NCBI GenBank assembly: GCA_029065305.1
Contig: JAIEIQ010000077.1
Span: forward strand, 1 to 7,612
Length of the DNA: 7,612 nucleotides
Direction: 5' to 3'
Source: Oscillospiraceae bacterium
Lineage (GTDB): Bacteria > Bacillota > Clostridia > Oscillospirales > Oscillospiraceae
Part shown: piece after piece, positions 1-5,859 of the stretch
How the letters are laid out: every line of letters begins with the position of its first letter
Numbering within the stretch: the stretch's first letter is position 1
Program-made: the position numbers and the translations under genes
The notes under the pieces: model-generated
Database searches by the model: none
Told to the model about the DNA's origin: nothing
What the model saw: the letters and a program-made list of their open reading frames with translations, nothing else

Positions 1-252
1 CTGGTGGTGGGGGGCCACGGGGCGGGGCGCCTCCGGCGGCTGGAGGAGCGGAAGGACGCGGGGGTGACGGTGGTGGTGCTGCTGGCCATTGCCGACGGCG
101 GGCGGCCCTACTACGACGCCCAGACTGCCGGGCGGATCGCGGCCATGGACATCCCCTGCTTCGCCTGCGCCCCGGAGCGCCTGCCGGAGCTGCTGGAGCG
201 GGCCCTGAAGGGCCAGGGGCTGGCGGAGCTGGCAAAGGAGAAAAAGGGGTAG
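1..252 (+). CDS. C-terminal fragment of a probable VWA (CoxE-like) domain protein
   Basis: This is the 3' end of a gene whose start lies before the window. The frame is open from base 1 and ends with TAG at 250-252, leaving about 83 residues. The fragment has a hydrophobic strand (VTVVVLLAIADGG), then a helix (YYDAQTAGRIAAM), a second strand (DIPCFACAPERL) and a closing helix (PELLERAL). This alternating strand/helix order fits the end of a von Willebrand factor A Rossmann-like fold. Bacterial CoxE/YehP-like VWA proteins end in a similar way, with a phrase about a cysteine-containing strand followed by a PELL-type helix. Such proteins often sit beside MoxR-type AAA+ ATPases, which would be upstream and out of view. 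The metal-binding MIDAS residues that would prove the assignment are not in this fragment. The family call is from memory of the pattern and is moderate; that it is a real coding 3' end is fairly safe, because a terminator follows 17 nt later. Confidence 0.6.
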   Translation: MVVGGHGAGRLRRLEERKDAGVTVVVLLAIADGGRPYYDAQTAGRIAAMDIPCFACAPERLPELLERALKGQGLAELAKEKKG

Positions 253-261
253 GCTGTATCG

Positions 262-303
262 AAAAAGGGAGCGCCGGGGACTGCTGCAGTCCCCGGCGCT
301 CTT
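262..303. terminator. Bidirectional intrinsic terminator between the VWA gene and lexA
   Basis: A perfect 13-bp stem is formed by 270-282 and 288-300, with a five-base loop at 283-287 that can close further to three bases; 269 and 301 add another pair. On the minus strand the stem is followed by CCCTTTTT, a good U-tract for ending lexA transcripts 16 nt after its stop codon. On the plus strand the following bases (CTTGTCC) are a weaker tract, so the site terminates the VWA gene less clearly. Confidence 0.85.
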
Positions 304-316
304 GTCCACTGTTTTG

Positions 317-907
317 TCAGGCGTACTCCCGCACTACGGCGATCACCTTGCCCAGGATGTGGGCCTCGGTTCCGTCGATGGGGTCGTACTCGTCATTCTC
401 CGGCAGAAGCCAGACCTCCCCGTTTTTCAGGGAGAGGCGCTTAACGGTGGCCTCCTCCCCGATGAGGGCCACCACGATCTCCCCGCTCCGGGCGGTCTGC
501 TGCCGCCGGACCACCACCAGGTCCCCGGGCAGGATCCCCGCGTTGAGCATGGACTCCCCACGCACCCGAAGGGCGAAATGGGCGTCCGCCTCCCCGCCGC
601 AGTCGAAGGTCAGGTAGTCGTCGATGCACTCCTGGGCCAGGATGGGCGATCCCGCAGCCACATCCCCCACGACAGGCACCTGGTTCCGGGCCCTGGGCCT
701 GGTCAGCGCGATGGCCCGGCCCTTGAACTCCCCCTTCTCAATGAGCCCCTGCTCCTGGAGCCGCTTGAGGTGGAAGTGGACCGTGGAGGGGGACTTGAGC
801 CCCACGGCGGCGCAGATCTCCCGCACTGAGGGGGCGTAGCCCTGGGCGGGAATGGTTTCCTGGAGATATTCGTAGATACGCTCGGTCATCCGCGTCTTTT
901 TCGGCAT
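317..907 (-). CDS. lexA: LexA, SOS-response repressor and self-cleaving protease
   Basis: LexA represses DNA-repair genes and cleaves itself when stimulated by RecA filaments on single-stranded DNA. The product is 196 residues, within the usual range of about 195-215. Residues 1-65 form the winged helix-turn-helix, with SPSTVHFHLKRL (39-50) as the recognition helix region. The self-cleavage bond is Ala85-Gly86 in VAAGSP. The S24-type catalytic pair is Ser119 (in RGESM) and Lys156 (in ATVKRL), at the expected spacing. I chose the ATG at 907, beginning MPKKTR, because AGGAGG lies eight bases upstream (minus strand, around 914-919) and LexA homologs start near this point. The longer open frame back to a TTG at 976 runs through the promoter and is not translated. 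The gene is monocistronic, terminated at 262-301, and divergent from secG. A LexA-box-like dyad over its promoter suggests autorepression. Confidence 0.97.
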   Translation of the reverse strand: MPKKTRMTERIYEYLQETIPAQGYAPSVREICAAVGLKSPSTVHFHLKRLQEQGLIEKGEFKGRAIALTRPRARNQVPVVGDVAAGSPILAQECIDDYLTFDCGGEADAHFALRVRGESMLNAGILPGDLVVVRRQQTARSGEIVVALIGEEATVKRLSLKNGEVWLLPENDEYDPIDGTEAHILGKVIAVVREYA

Positions 908-947
908 AGCAGTGCCTCCTGTTGTCCTTAGGTGGGGGCTTTTGTCC

Positions 948-976
948 AGTATACCACAGTTTTCTGGGAAATACAA
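948..976 (-). promoter_or_regulatory. lexA promoter, extended -10
   Basis: Read on the minus strand, a -35 of TTGTAT (976-971) is followed by a 17-bp spacer and a -10 of TATACT (953-948). The -10 is preceded by TGG, an extended -10 that can compensate for the weak -35. Transcription would start near 941, giving a leader of about 35 nt before the lexA ATG. Confidence 0.75.
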
Positions 977-985
977 CGCCTGTTC
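974..985 (-). promoter_or_regulatory. Putative LexA box (SOS operator)
   Basis: The minus strand reads GAAC-AGGC-GTTG, which differs by one base from the GAAC-N4-GTTC core typical of Gram-positive LexA boxes. The flanking bases fit the longer Bacillus consensus less well. It overlaps the lexA -35 hexamer, where a bound repressor would block RNA polymerase, so autorepression of lexA is a natural reading. The position is stronger evidence than the sequence match. Confidence 0.6.
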
Positions 986-996
986 CTCTATCTTTG

Positions 997-1012
997 CGGA
1001 AATTATTTTCCG
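997..1012. repeat. Short perfect inverted repeat in the lexA-secG intergenic region
   Basis: CGGAAA (997-1002) and TTTCCG (1007-1012) flank a TTAT loop. The adjacent bases up to about 1030 are A/T-tract rich, with TTTTTCGGGAAAAA. It lies between the divergent lexA and secG promoters and overlaps neither core promoter. It could be a protein-binding dyad or an UP-like A/T-rich segment; no function can be assigned. Confidence 0.3.
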
Positions 1013-1040
1013 GTTTTTCGGGAAAAAAGGGACTGGCCCC

Positions 1041-1069
1041 TTGCAATCGGGGGAAAGATATGCTATGAT
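1041..1069 (+). promoter_or_regulatory. secG promoter, extended -10
   Basis: TTGCAA (1041-1046), a 17-bp spacer and TATGAT (1064-1069) preceded by TGC form a good SigA-type promoter with an extended -10. The expected start of transcription is near 1076, giving a leader of about 60 nt before secG. Confidence 0.8.
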
Positions 1070-1134
1070 AAAGGTCCTGTGGACTGTGCGCGCTGGAGTG
1101 CGCTCTGTACAATTTCTTTGGAGGTATGCGAGAA

Positions 1135-1365
1135 ATGGTTCTGTTTGTCACGATTTTACAGCTGCTGTGCGGCTTGGCGGTGATCCTGGCGGTGCTGTTC
1201 CAGTCCGGCAAGAGCGCGGGCCTCTCCGGCGCTATCGGCGGCATGGCCGACACCTTTATGGCCAAGGGAAAGGCCAAGACCTTCGACGCCAAGCTGGCTA
1301 AGGCCACCAAGTGGATTGGCGCTGTGTTTATTGTTCTGACCCTGGTTTTGAATATCCTGCACTGA
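1135..1365 (+). CDS. secG: SecG, preprotein translocase subunit
   Basis: SecG is the small membrane subunit of the SecYEG channel and assists SecA-driven protein export. The protein is 76 residues, typical for Gram-positive SecG. It has two membrane segments (about residues 2-21 and 62-75) joined by a loop. The loop carries the family hallmark around FQSGKSAGLSGAIGG (21-35), the glycine/serine-rich stretch that follows the first helix in SecG proteins. I prefer the ATG at 1135 over the one at 1126: GGAGG at 1120-1124 stands 10 bases from 1135 but only one base from 1126, too close to function. Using 1126 would only add three residues. The gene has its own promoter and is closed by a strong terminator, so it appears monocistronic. 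The downstream rnr/smpB genes that often follow secG in Firmicutes are absent, and efflux genes occupy that place. Confidence 0.93.
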   Translation: MVLFVTILQLLCGLAVILAVLFQSGKSAGLSGAIGGMADTFMAKGKAKTFDAKLAKATKWIGAVFIVLTLVLNILH

Positions 1366-1408
1366 GGGAGGGAACCGCGCCGTCCCGATTTCCACTCTGC
1401 GCAAAGGC

Positions 1409-1446
1409 TTTCTGGCTGTTCTCCCGGGAACGGCCAGAAATTTTTT
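1409..1446 (+). terminator. Intrinsic terminator of secG
   Basis: A 13-bp stem pairs 1409-1421 with 1428-1440 (one G-U pair), with a six-base loop. It is followed directly by six T residues at 1441-1446. It ends the secG transcript and insulates the following MATE gene. Confidence 0.92.
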
Positions 1447-1492
1447 GTCCCATTGGGGGGAGCGGGGCGCGGCCTCCCGGGGAACGCCGCTC

Positions 1493-1521
1493 TTGCAATT
1501 TCCGGCAAACCGGCCTACAAT
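1493..1521 (+). promoter_or_regulatory. Promoter of the first MATE pump gene
   Basis: TTGCAA (1493-1498), a 17-bp spacer and TACAAT (1516-1521) make a near-consensus SigA promoter. The start of transcription would be near 1528, giving a leader of about 27 nt that contains the GGAGG ribosome binding site at 1543-1547. The spacer contains CCGG-CAAA-CCGG (1502-1513), a short symmetrical element that might bind a regulator. The spacing is normal, unlike that of the downstream MerR gene promoter. Confidence 0.8.
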
Positions 1522-1554
1522 AGAAGCGAAAAATCCGGCAATGGAGGCGTATAT

Positions 1555-2946
1555 ATGGACGCGAAGCGGAAAAACGACTTCTCTCAGGGGAGCATCGCCA
1601 AAAACATCCTCTCCCTGGCCATCCCCCTCACGGTGGCCCAACTGACGGTGGTGCTCTACAACGTGGTGGACCGGGCATTCATCGGACACATCGATCAGGT
1701 GGGCCGGGACGCCTTCACCGGCATCGGCCTGGTGATGCCCGTCACCTACATCATCACCGCCTTTGCCAACCTCTGCGGCACCGGCGGCGCACCCCTGTGC
1801 TCCATCGCCCGGGGCCGGGGGGACGACAAAAAAGCGGCCCGGATCATGGGCGTCAGCTTCACCTTCCTGCTGCTGCTGGGGGCGGGGCTGACGGTGCTCT
1901 TCTACCTCTTCCACGAGCCCATCCTCTATCTGGTGGGCGGCAGTCCGGAGACGGTGGCCCATGCCAAGGACTACCTGCTCCTCTATCTGGCGGGGACCGT
2001 CCCGGTGATGATCGGCCTGGGGATGAACCCCTTCATCAACGCCCAGGGCTTCGGCCGTACGGGGATGATGACCACCCTGCTGGGGGCCGTCATCAACCTG
2101 ATTCTGGACCCGGTTTTCATCTTCGCCCTGGACATGGGCGTCCAGGGCGCGGCCCTGGCTACGGTCATCGCCCAGACCTGCTCCGCCGTCTGGGTGCTGG
2201 TGTTCCTCACCGGGAGAAACGCACTGCTCCGGCTGGACCGGGAGAGCCTGGGCCTGGACGGCCCCATTCTCCGGCGGGTGTGCGGCCTGGGGCTCACGGG
2301 CTTCACGTTTTCCGTGACCAACAGCCTGGTCCAGGCCCTGGGCAACGCCCAGCTCCAGACCTACGGCGCCCTGTCCGGCGGCAGCGCCCAGGGAAACCTC
2401 TACGTAGCGGCCATGACCGCCATCACCTCCGTCCGGGAGATCGTCTTTCAGCCCATCCGGGGCCTCACCCAGGGGGCCCAGCCGGTCATCGGCTACAACT
2501 ACGGCGCGGGCCGGTACAGCCGTGTGCGGGAGAGCGTCCGGTTTCTGACCATCTCCTGCCTGAGCTACAATGTGGCCGTCTGGCTTCTGCTGCTGGCGTT
2601 CCCCCATGTGTTTATCCTGCTGTTCAACGACGACCCGGGGCTTCTGGAGGTGGGGGTGCGCACCATGCGGATCTACTACGCCGCCTATTTCTTCATGAGC
2701 TTCCAGATGATTGGGCAGAACACCTTTGTGGCCCTGGGCCGGGCCCGGATGGCGGTGTGCTTCTCCCTGCTGCGGAAGGTAGCGCTGGTGACGCCGCTGA
2801 TTCTCCTGCTGCCCCGGCTGTGGGGCCTGGGGGCCTACGGCGTCTTTGCCGCCGAGCCGGTGAGCGACGTCATCGGGGGGCTGACCTGCTATACCACCAT
2901 GATGTGCACCGTCTGGCAGGAGATGAAGCAGCCGGACAGAGTATGA
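1555..2946 (+). CDS. MATE-family multidrug efflux transporter (MepA-like)
   Basis: This is an integral membrane antiporter of the MATE (multidrug and toxic compound extrusion) family, which exports cationic or organic compounds using a sodium or proton gradient. It has 463 residues, a normal length, with about 12 hydrophobic segments in two similar halves. Recognisable family features are NVVDRAFIGH (36-45) in the first helix, the cytoplasmic-side INLILDPVFIFALDMGVQGAALAT stretch around 180-203, and IRGLTQGAQPVIGYNYGAG (301-319) in the second half, which resembles MepA/DinF-type proteins. I chose the ATG at 1555 (MDAKRK) because GGAGG lies seven bases upstream and the promoter sits at 1493-1521; the open frame reaches back to 1453 through the promoter. 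A MerR regulator follows after 101 nt with no clear terminator between, so read-through co-transcription is possible. The substrate cannot be read from sequence. Confidence 0.93.
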   Translation: MDAKRKNDFSQGSIAKNILSLAIPLTVAQLTVVLYNVVDRAFIGHIDQVGRDAFTGIGLVMPVTYIITAFANLCGTGGAPLCSIARGRGDDKKAARIMGVSFTFLLLLGAGLTVLFYLFHEPILYLVGGSPETVAHAKDYLLLYLAGTVPVMIGLGMNPFINAQGFGRTGMMTTLLGAVINLILDPVFIFALDMGVQGAALATVIAQTCSAVWVLVFLTGRNALLRLDRESLGLDGPILRRVCGLGLTGFTFSVTNSLVQALGNAQLQTYGALSGGSAQGNLYVAAMTAITSVREIVFQPIRGLTQGAQPVIGYNYGAGRYSRVRESVRFLTISCLSYNVAVWLLLLAFPHVFILLFNDDPGLLEVGVRTMRIYYAAYFFMSFQMIGQNTFVALGRARMAVCFSLLRKVALVTPLILLLPRLWGLGAYGVFAAEPVSDVIGGLTCYTTMMCTVWQEMKQPDRV

Positions 2947-2974
2947 CGGGTGGAAAATTTTTCGGAAAAGGGGC

Positions 2975-3005
2975 TTGACATTCCCACTGTGTAAAGGCTT
3001 ATCCT
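2975..3005 (+). promoter_or_regulatory. MerR-type promoter with 19-bp spacer upstream of the merR-family gene
   Basis: A consensus TTGACA (2975-2980) is separated from TATCCT (3000-3005) by 19 bp instead of the usual 17. Over-long spacers of 19-20 bp are the mark of promoters activated by MerR-family proteins, which untwist the DNA to realign the boxes. The spacer holds an imperfect dyad, TTnnCAC-T-GTGnnAA (2981-2995), placed nearer the -35 as in known MerR operators. The regulator gene starts 43 nt downstream, so autoregulation is inferred. Confidence 0.75.
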
Positions 3006-3012
3006 GTTTGCA

Positions 3013-3024
3013 GGAACTGGTTCC
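3013..3024. repeat. 12-bp palindrome at the merR-family gene transcription start
   Basis: GGAAC-TG-GTTCC is a perfect five-base inverted repeat that falls at or just after the expected transcription start of the regulator gene. It could be a second operator or a small hairpin at the 5' end of the mRNA. It is not a LexA box, because the GAAC and GTTC halves are two rather than four bases apart. Confidence 0.4.
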
Positions 3025-3047
3025 ACAACAAAACAAGGAGGAATGTC

Positions 3048-3836
3048 ATGCTCACCATCGGTGAATTTTCCCGCCTGAGCCGCGTCACCCCCCGGATGCT
3101 GCGCCACTACGACGCCCTGGGACTGCTGCGCCCTGAGGCCGTGGGGGAAAACGGCTACCGGTACTACCGGCAGGAGCAGCTCACCGAGCTGACCCGCATC
3201 CAGTGGCTGAAGGGCTGCGGCTTTTCCCTCCACGAGATCGGGCCCCTGCTGGGCCTGGAGGACAACCGGCTGCTGGAGCGCCTGCGGCAGCGCCGGCTGG
3301 CGCTGTGCCGGGAGCTGGACGATAAGCGGGCGGCGCTCCACCGGCTGGAGGCGGACATCCTCCGCATGGAAGGAGTCTGTATGATGGAAAACACGTACCA
3401 TGTGATTTTGCTGGAGGACCCGGAGCAGAAGGTATTCTCCATCCGGAAAACCGTCGGCGTACACCAGTACCACGAGTTTTTCAATGAGCTGTTCCAGGAG
3501 GCGGCCGCCCGCGGGCTGACGCAGGCGGGGCCCATCCAGATGCTCTACCACGACGAGGAGTTCAGCCATGTGCGCTCCAATGTGGAGGTCCAGATGGTGG
3601 TGGCCCAGGACGGTCCGGATGTCAAGCGCAAGCCTGCCTGCACCTGCGCGGCTGTCCAGCACAGGGGCTCTTATGAAAACCTGCATCTGGCCTATGAGGC
3701 CCTGTGCGCGTGGCTGGGAGAGCACACCGAGTATCGGATGTGCGGTCCCGCTATGGACCGCTACTTCGGCGACCCGGACAACACGCCCCCAGAGGCCCTG
3801 GAGACTGGGGTCCTTTTCCCGGTGGAGCGGATATAA
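3048..3836 (+). CDS. MerR-family regulator with GyrI-like effector-binding domain
   Basis: This is a BmrR-like transcription factor of 262 residues. Residues 1-70 form the MerR winged helix-turn-helix, with LTIGEFSRLSRVTPRMLRHY at the N-terminus and the diagnostic GLLRP (25-29) and GYRYY (36-40). A dimerisation coiled coil follows (about 73-108, rich in Leu/Arg/Glu). Residues 116-262 match the GyrI-like/AraC effector-binding fold that binds bulky cationic drugs, seen in HRGSYENLHLAYEAL (205-219) and the closing TGVLFPVE (253-260). The start is fixed by AGGAGG at 3036-3041, six bases before the ATG. Proteins of this type usually activate promoters with long spacers, and the gene's own promoter has a 19-bp spacer. 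The MATE gene directly upstream is the likely efflux partner, although its promoter has normal spacing. Ligand unknown. Confidence 0.93.
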   Translation: MLTIGEFSRLSRVTPRMLRHYDALGLLRPEAVGENGYRYYRQEQLTELTRIQWLKGCGFSLHEIGPLLGLEDNRLLERLRQRRLALCRELDDKRAALHRLEADILRMEGVCMMENTYHVILLEDPEQKVFSIRKTVGVHQYHEFFNELFQEAAARGLTQAGPIQMLYHDEEFSHVRSNVEVQMVVAQDGPDVKRKPACTCAAVQHRGSYENLHLAYEALCAWLGEHTEYRMCGPAMDRYFGDPDNTPPEALETGVLFPVERI

Positions 3837-3848
3837 AGCCATAGAAGC

Positions 3849-3879
3849 GGAGCACCCCCGCCTTAGGCGGGGGTGCTCC
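3849..3879. terminator. Strong hairpin between the converging MerR and MarR genes
   Basis: A perfect 14-bp GC-rich stem (3849-3862 with 3866-3879) closes a three-base TTA loop. It lies 12 nt after the merR-family stop and ends one base before the MarR stop codon (TAA at 3882-3880). Neither side has a proper U-tract, so it may act as a weak bidirectional terminator, an RNA 3'-end stabiliser, or a barrier between the opposing transcripts. The hairpin is certain; its efficiency as a terminator is not. Confidence 0.7.
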
Positions 3880-4302
3880 TTACAGCTCCTTCTGACTGTT
3901 CTCCTCCAGCCGGGCCAGCAGCTCCGTCAGCAGCGCCCACTCCTCCGGGGAGAACCCGGCGGCAAGCCGGCTCTGGAAGTCCTCGTAGGCCCGGTCTATC
4001 ACGGACAGCATCTCCACCCCGGCCTCTGTCAGGTACAGCCGGTACTGCCGCCGGTTGGACGGGTCGATCTCCCGGCGGATGTGGCCCATGTCCTCCAGGC
4101 GCTTGGCGTCCCGGGCGGCGCTGGCCTTGTCCAGGGCGAAGAAGCAGGCGATCTCCTCCTGGCTGGCCCCGGGGTTCCGGCTGATGTAGCGGACAATCAG
4201 GTGCATGGTCCCCACGTACTGGCAGGGGGCCAGAGCCTTCCGCAGAGCCCGCCGCCGGTGCCGGTCGATGCGCAGAAGGCTGGAGAGTGCGGCATGGAGC
4301 AT
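3880..4302 (-). CDS. MarR-family transcriptional regulator
   Basis: This is a 140-residue MarR-type winged helix-turn-helix protein, a usual length. The N-terminal helix (1-25) is basic and would help form the dimer. Residues 32-75 hold the DNA-binding helices, with DKASAARDAKRLEDMGHI (58-75) as the recognition helix, and the beta wing follows with DPSNRRQYRLYLTEAG (80-95). The C-terminal helices (97-138) complete the dimer interface. The ATG at 4302 lies four bases after the upstream MATE gene's TGA, so the two genes are translationally coupled in one operon. The nearest purine-rich site (GGAGGGG) is 10-12 bases upstream and inside the pump gene. MarR proteins usually repress their own operon and release DNA when a small molecule binds, so the likely targets are the pump and itself through the CATATG sites at 5739-5767. 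Conserved wing residues are present. The ligand is unknown. Confidence 0.92.
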   Translation of the reverse strand: MLHAALSSLLRIDRHRRRALRKALAPCQYVGTMHLIVRYISRNPGASQEEIACFFALDKASAARDAKRLEDMGHIRREIDPSNRRQYRLYLTEAGVEMLSVIDRAYEDFQSRLAAGFSPEEWALLTELLARLEENSQKEL

Positions 4303-4306
4303 CGTC

Positions 4307-5716
4307 TCACCGCCCCTCCGCCGGCAGGACGTCCCCCTGGGCGCCCTGCTCCAGCGCCGCCGCCCGGATCTGCCGCTTCACCTTTCGGATCAGGGGCGCC
4401 GCCAGGAGGAGGGTCAGCACGTCCGCCACCGCCTGGACCGACACTACGCCAAGGCTCCCCCACAGCAGGGCCATGGGGTACACGATGGGCAGGAAGCAGG
4501 TGCCCTGCCGGGCGGTGGACAGCAGCACGGCCCCCTTGGCGTTGCCCAGACCCGCACACAGCATGTTCACCACCGCCACCCAGCTGTGGACCGGCAGGGC
4601 TATGCTCTGCAGGCGGATGCACAGGGTCCCGGCCTCCTGCATGGCCGGGTCGGCCTTGGCAAAGAGGAGGATCAGCGGCCCGGCGAACACCGCCAGCGCC
4701 GCCCCCATGACCGCCGCGCCGATAATGGCGGTGCGGGCGGCGAAGCGGTAGCTCTCCGCCACCCGGTCATAGCGCTTGGCCCCCCAGTTGAAGCCCGCCA
4801 CCGGCTGGAACCCGGTGCCGAAGCCCAAGATAATGCCGAAGGGGAACATCATGATCTTGGTGGACACGCCGATGCCCGCCAGCAGGGAGTCGGAGATGCC
4901 GCCGGCGATGTTGTTGAGGACAATGGCGGAGATCACCGCCAGGCCGTTGCGGAAGAGGGAGGAGGACCCCACGCTGACAATCTGTCCCAGGATGTCGGCG
5001 GTGGGCTTGAAGCAGCGGATGGACACCCGCAGCAGGCTCCGCCGGGTGAGGTAGGGGAAAACCAGAATGGCGAAGCTCACCAGCTTGGAGATAGCGGTAG
5101 CCATGGAGGCCCCCCGGACCCCCAGGCCCAGGGTGAAGATAAAAATGGGGTCCAGGAAGCAGTTGAGAATCCCGCCGAAGCCCATGCCGATCATACTCAG
5201 CATGGCGCTGCCCTCCGCCCGCAGGCACTGGTTCATAACGAAGTTCGCCGCCATGAAGGGGGCCACCAGCAGGACATAGGCGGCGTAGTCCATGGCGTAG
5301 CCCTCGCAGGTGGCGGTGGCACCCAGGAGGCGGACCATGGGGGCCATGAAGGCCACCCCCAGAACCATCACCACCGCGCCGAAGCCCATAGCCAGGAAGA
5401 AGGCCACGGAGATGACCTGGTTGGCCTTCTCCTCCCGCCGGGCACCCAGGAGGCGGGAAATATAGCTGGCCGCGCCCACCGCCAGCATGGACCCGGCCAT
5501 CATGAGAATCTGGTCCAGGGAGGCGTTGACGCTGACGGCGGCGGTGGCCTCGGTGCCCAGGGAGCTGACAAAATAGGTGTCCGCCAGATTATAGATGGAT
5601 GTGATGAGGAAGGAGATGATGGATGGGACGGCCATTTTTGTGATGACCCTGGGCAGGGGGTCCACCAGCATCATATTTTTCCGGTGCTCCTGCCGTTGGC
5701 GCTCCGCGTCTGTCAT
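4307..5716 (-). CDS. MATE-family efflux transporter, second copy, in operon with MarR
   Basis: This is a second MATE antiporter, 469 residues with about 12 membrane segments, predicted in the cytoplasmic membrane. Family motifs include SIYNLADTYFVSSLGT (40-55) in helix 1, LNCFLDPIFIFTLGLGVRGAS (184-204) at the end of the first half, and FGTGFQPVAGFNWGAKRYDRV (299-319) in the second half. It is only distantly similar to the pump at 1555-2946, so the pair is not a recent duplication. I chose the ATG at 5716 (MTDAER) because GGAGG lies eight bases upstream (5729-5725). An ATG at 5767 in the same frame lies inside the operator and too close to the transcription start to be used. The protein ends with a hydrophilic, basic and then acidic tail (from about 443). 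It is the first gene of the operon and MarR follows after four bases. Substrate unknown; drug or metabolite export is inferred from the family and the MarR partner. Confidence 0.93.
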   Translation of the reverse strand: MTDAERQRQEHRKNMMLVDPLPRVITKMAVPSIISFLITSIYNLADTYFVSSLGTEATAAVSVNASLDQILMMAGSMLAVGAASYISRLLGARREEKANQVISVAFFLAMGFGAVVMVLGVAFMAPMVRLLGATATCEGYAMDYAAYVLLVAPFMAANFVMNQCLRAEGSAMLSMIGMGFGGILNCFLDPIFIFTLGLGVRGASMATAISKLVSFAILVFPYLTRRSLLRVSIRCFKPTADILGQIVSVGSSSLFRNGLAVISAIVLNNIAGGISDSLLAGIGVSTKIMMFPFGIILGFGTGFQPVAGFNWGAKRYDRVAESYRFAARTAIIGAAVMGAALAVFAGPLILLFAKADPAMQEAGTLCIRLQSIALPVHSWVAVVNMLCAGLGNAKGAVLLSTARQGTCFLPIVYPMALLWGSLGVVSVQAVADVLTLLLAAPLIRKVKRQIRAAALEQGAQGDVLPAEGR

Positions 5717-5738
5717 GGACTTGTCCTCCGTTTCAAAA

Positions 5739-5767
5739 GTATCATATGCAACAGTCTCATATGACAC
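5739..5767. promoter_or_regulatory. Paired CATATG operator, probable MarR binding region
   Basis: Two copies of TCATATG (5742-5748 and 5757-5763) lie 15 bp apart within a 29-bp imperfect inverted repeat. Its ends read GTATCATATG on one strand and GTGTCATATG on the other. Each CATATG is itself a palindrome, as is common for MarR-dimer sites. The region overlaps the expected transcription start and early leader of the MATE-MarR operon, where a bound repressor would block transcription. Binding by this MarR is inferred. Confidence 0.65.
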
Positions 5768-5769
5768 TT

Positions 5770-5797
5770 ATTGTAGCACACGGGGGAAATTTGTCAA
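5770..5797 (-). promoter_or_regulatory. Promoter of the MATE-MarR operon
   Basis: On the minus strand a consensus TTGACA (5797-5792) is followed by a 16-bp spacer and TACAAT (5775-5770), preceded by TGC as an extended -10. Transcription would begin near 5763, inside the CATATG repeat region, with a leader of about 47 nt. The intrinsic strength of this promoter fits control by a repressor. Confidence 0.82.
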
Positions 5798-5823
5798 GAG
5801 CGGGCAATATTTGAAAATGGCAC

Positions 5824-5857
5824 TTGTGTCCGCCGGGTGTTTCTGATATACTATGAT
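5824..5857 (+). promoter_or_regulatory. Promoter of the secreted surface-protein gene
   Basis: TTGTGT (5824-5829), a 17-bp spacer and TATACT (5847-5852) preceded by TGA form an extended -10 promoter. An overlapping TATGAT (5852-5857) is an alternative -10. The segment 5845-5861 matches 16 of 17 bases of the secG promoter segment 1057-1073. It lies back to back with the MATE-MarR promoter, about 27 bp away. Confidence 0.65.
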
Positions 5858-5859
5858 AA

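Noticed and set aside
302..829. Plus-strand frame opposite lexA
   Set aside because: It lies wholly inside a certain lexA gene, is Pro/Gly/Asp-rich, and begins inside the lexA terminator region without a ribosome binding site.
3013..3024. GGAAC-TG-GTTCC considered as a LexA box
   Set aside because: The half-sites are two bases apart; Gram-positive LexA boxes need four. It is kept only as an unexplained palindrome.
1156..3036. Open minus-strand frame of 626 codons opposite the first MATE gene
   Set aside because: It is the mirror of a GC-rich coding strand in which antisense stops are rare. The translation is Gly/His/Gln/Pro-rich with no recognisable domain, while the plus-strand frame is a clear MATE protein with promoter and ribosome binding site.
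3568..4710. Plus-strand frame spanning the merR-family 3' end and the MarR region
   Set aside because: It crosses a strong hairpin and two real genes. The low-complexity Pro/Arg/Ala translation is typical of a shadow frame.
1555..5716. The two MATE genes considered as a recent inverted duplication
   Set aside because: The proteins share only family-level motifs, with different N-termini, loop lengths and regulators, and the nucleotide sequences show no long matching stretches by eye.
4205..5764. Open plus-strand frame of 519 codons opposite the second MATE gene
   Set aside because: It is another antisense shadow with His/Gln/Gly-rich composition, no plausible start signals and no domain. 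The same effect in both MATE genes reflects codon usage, not overlapping genes.
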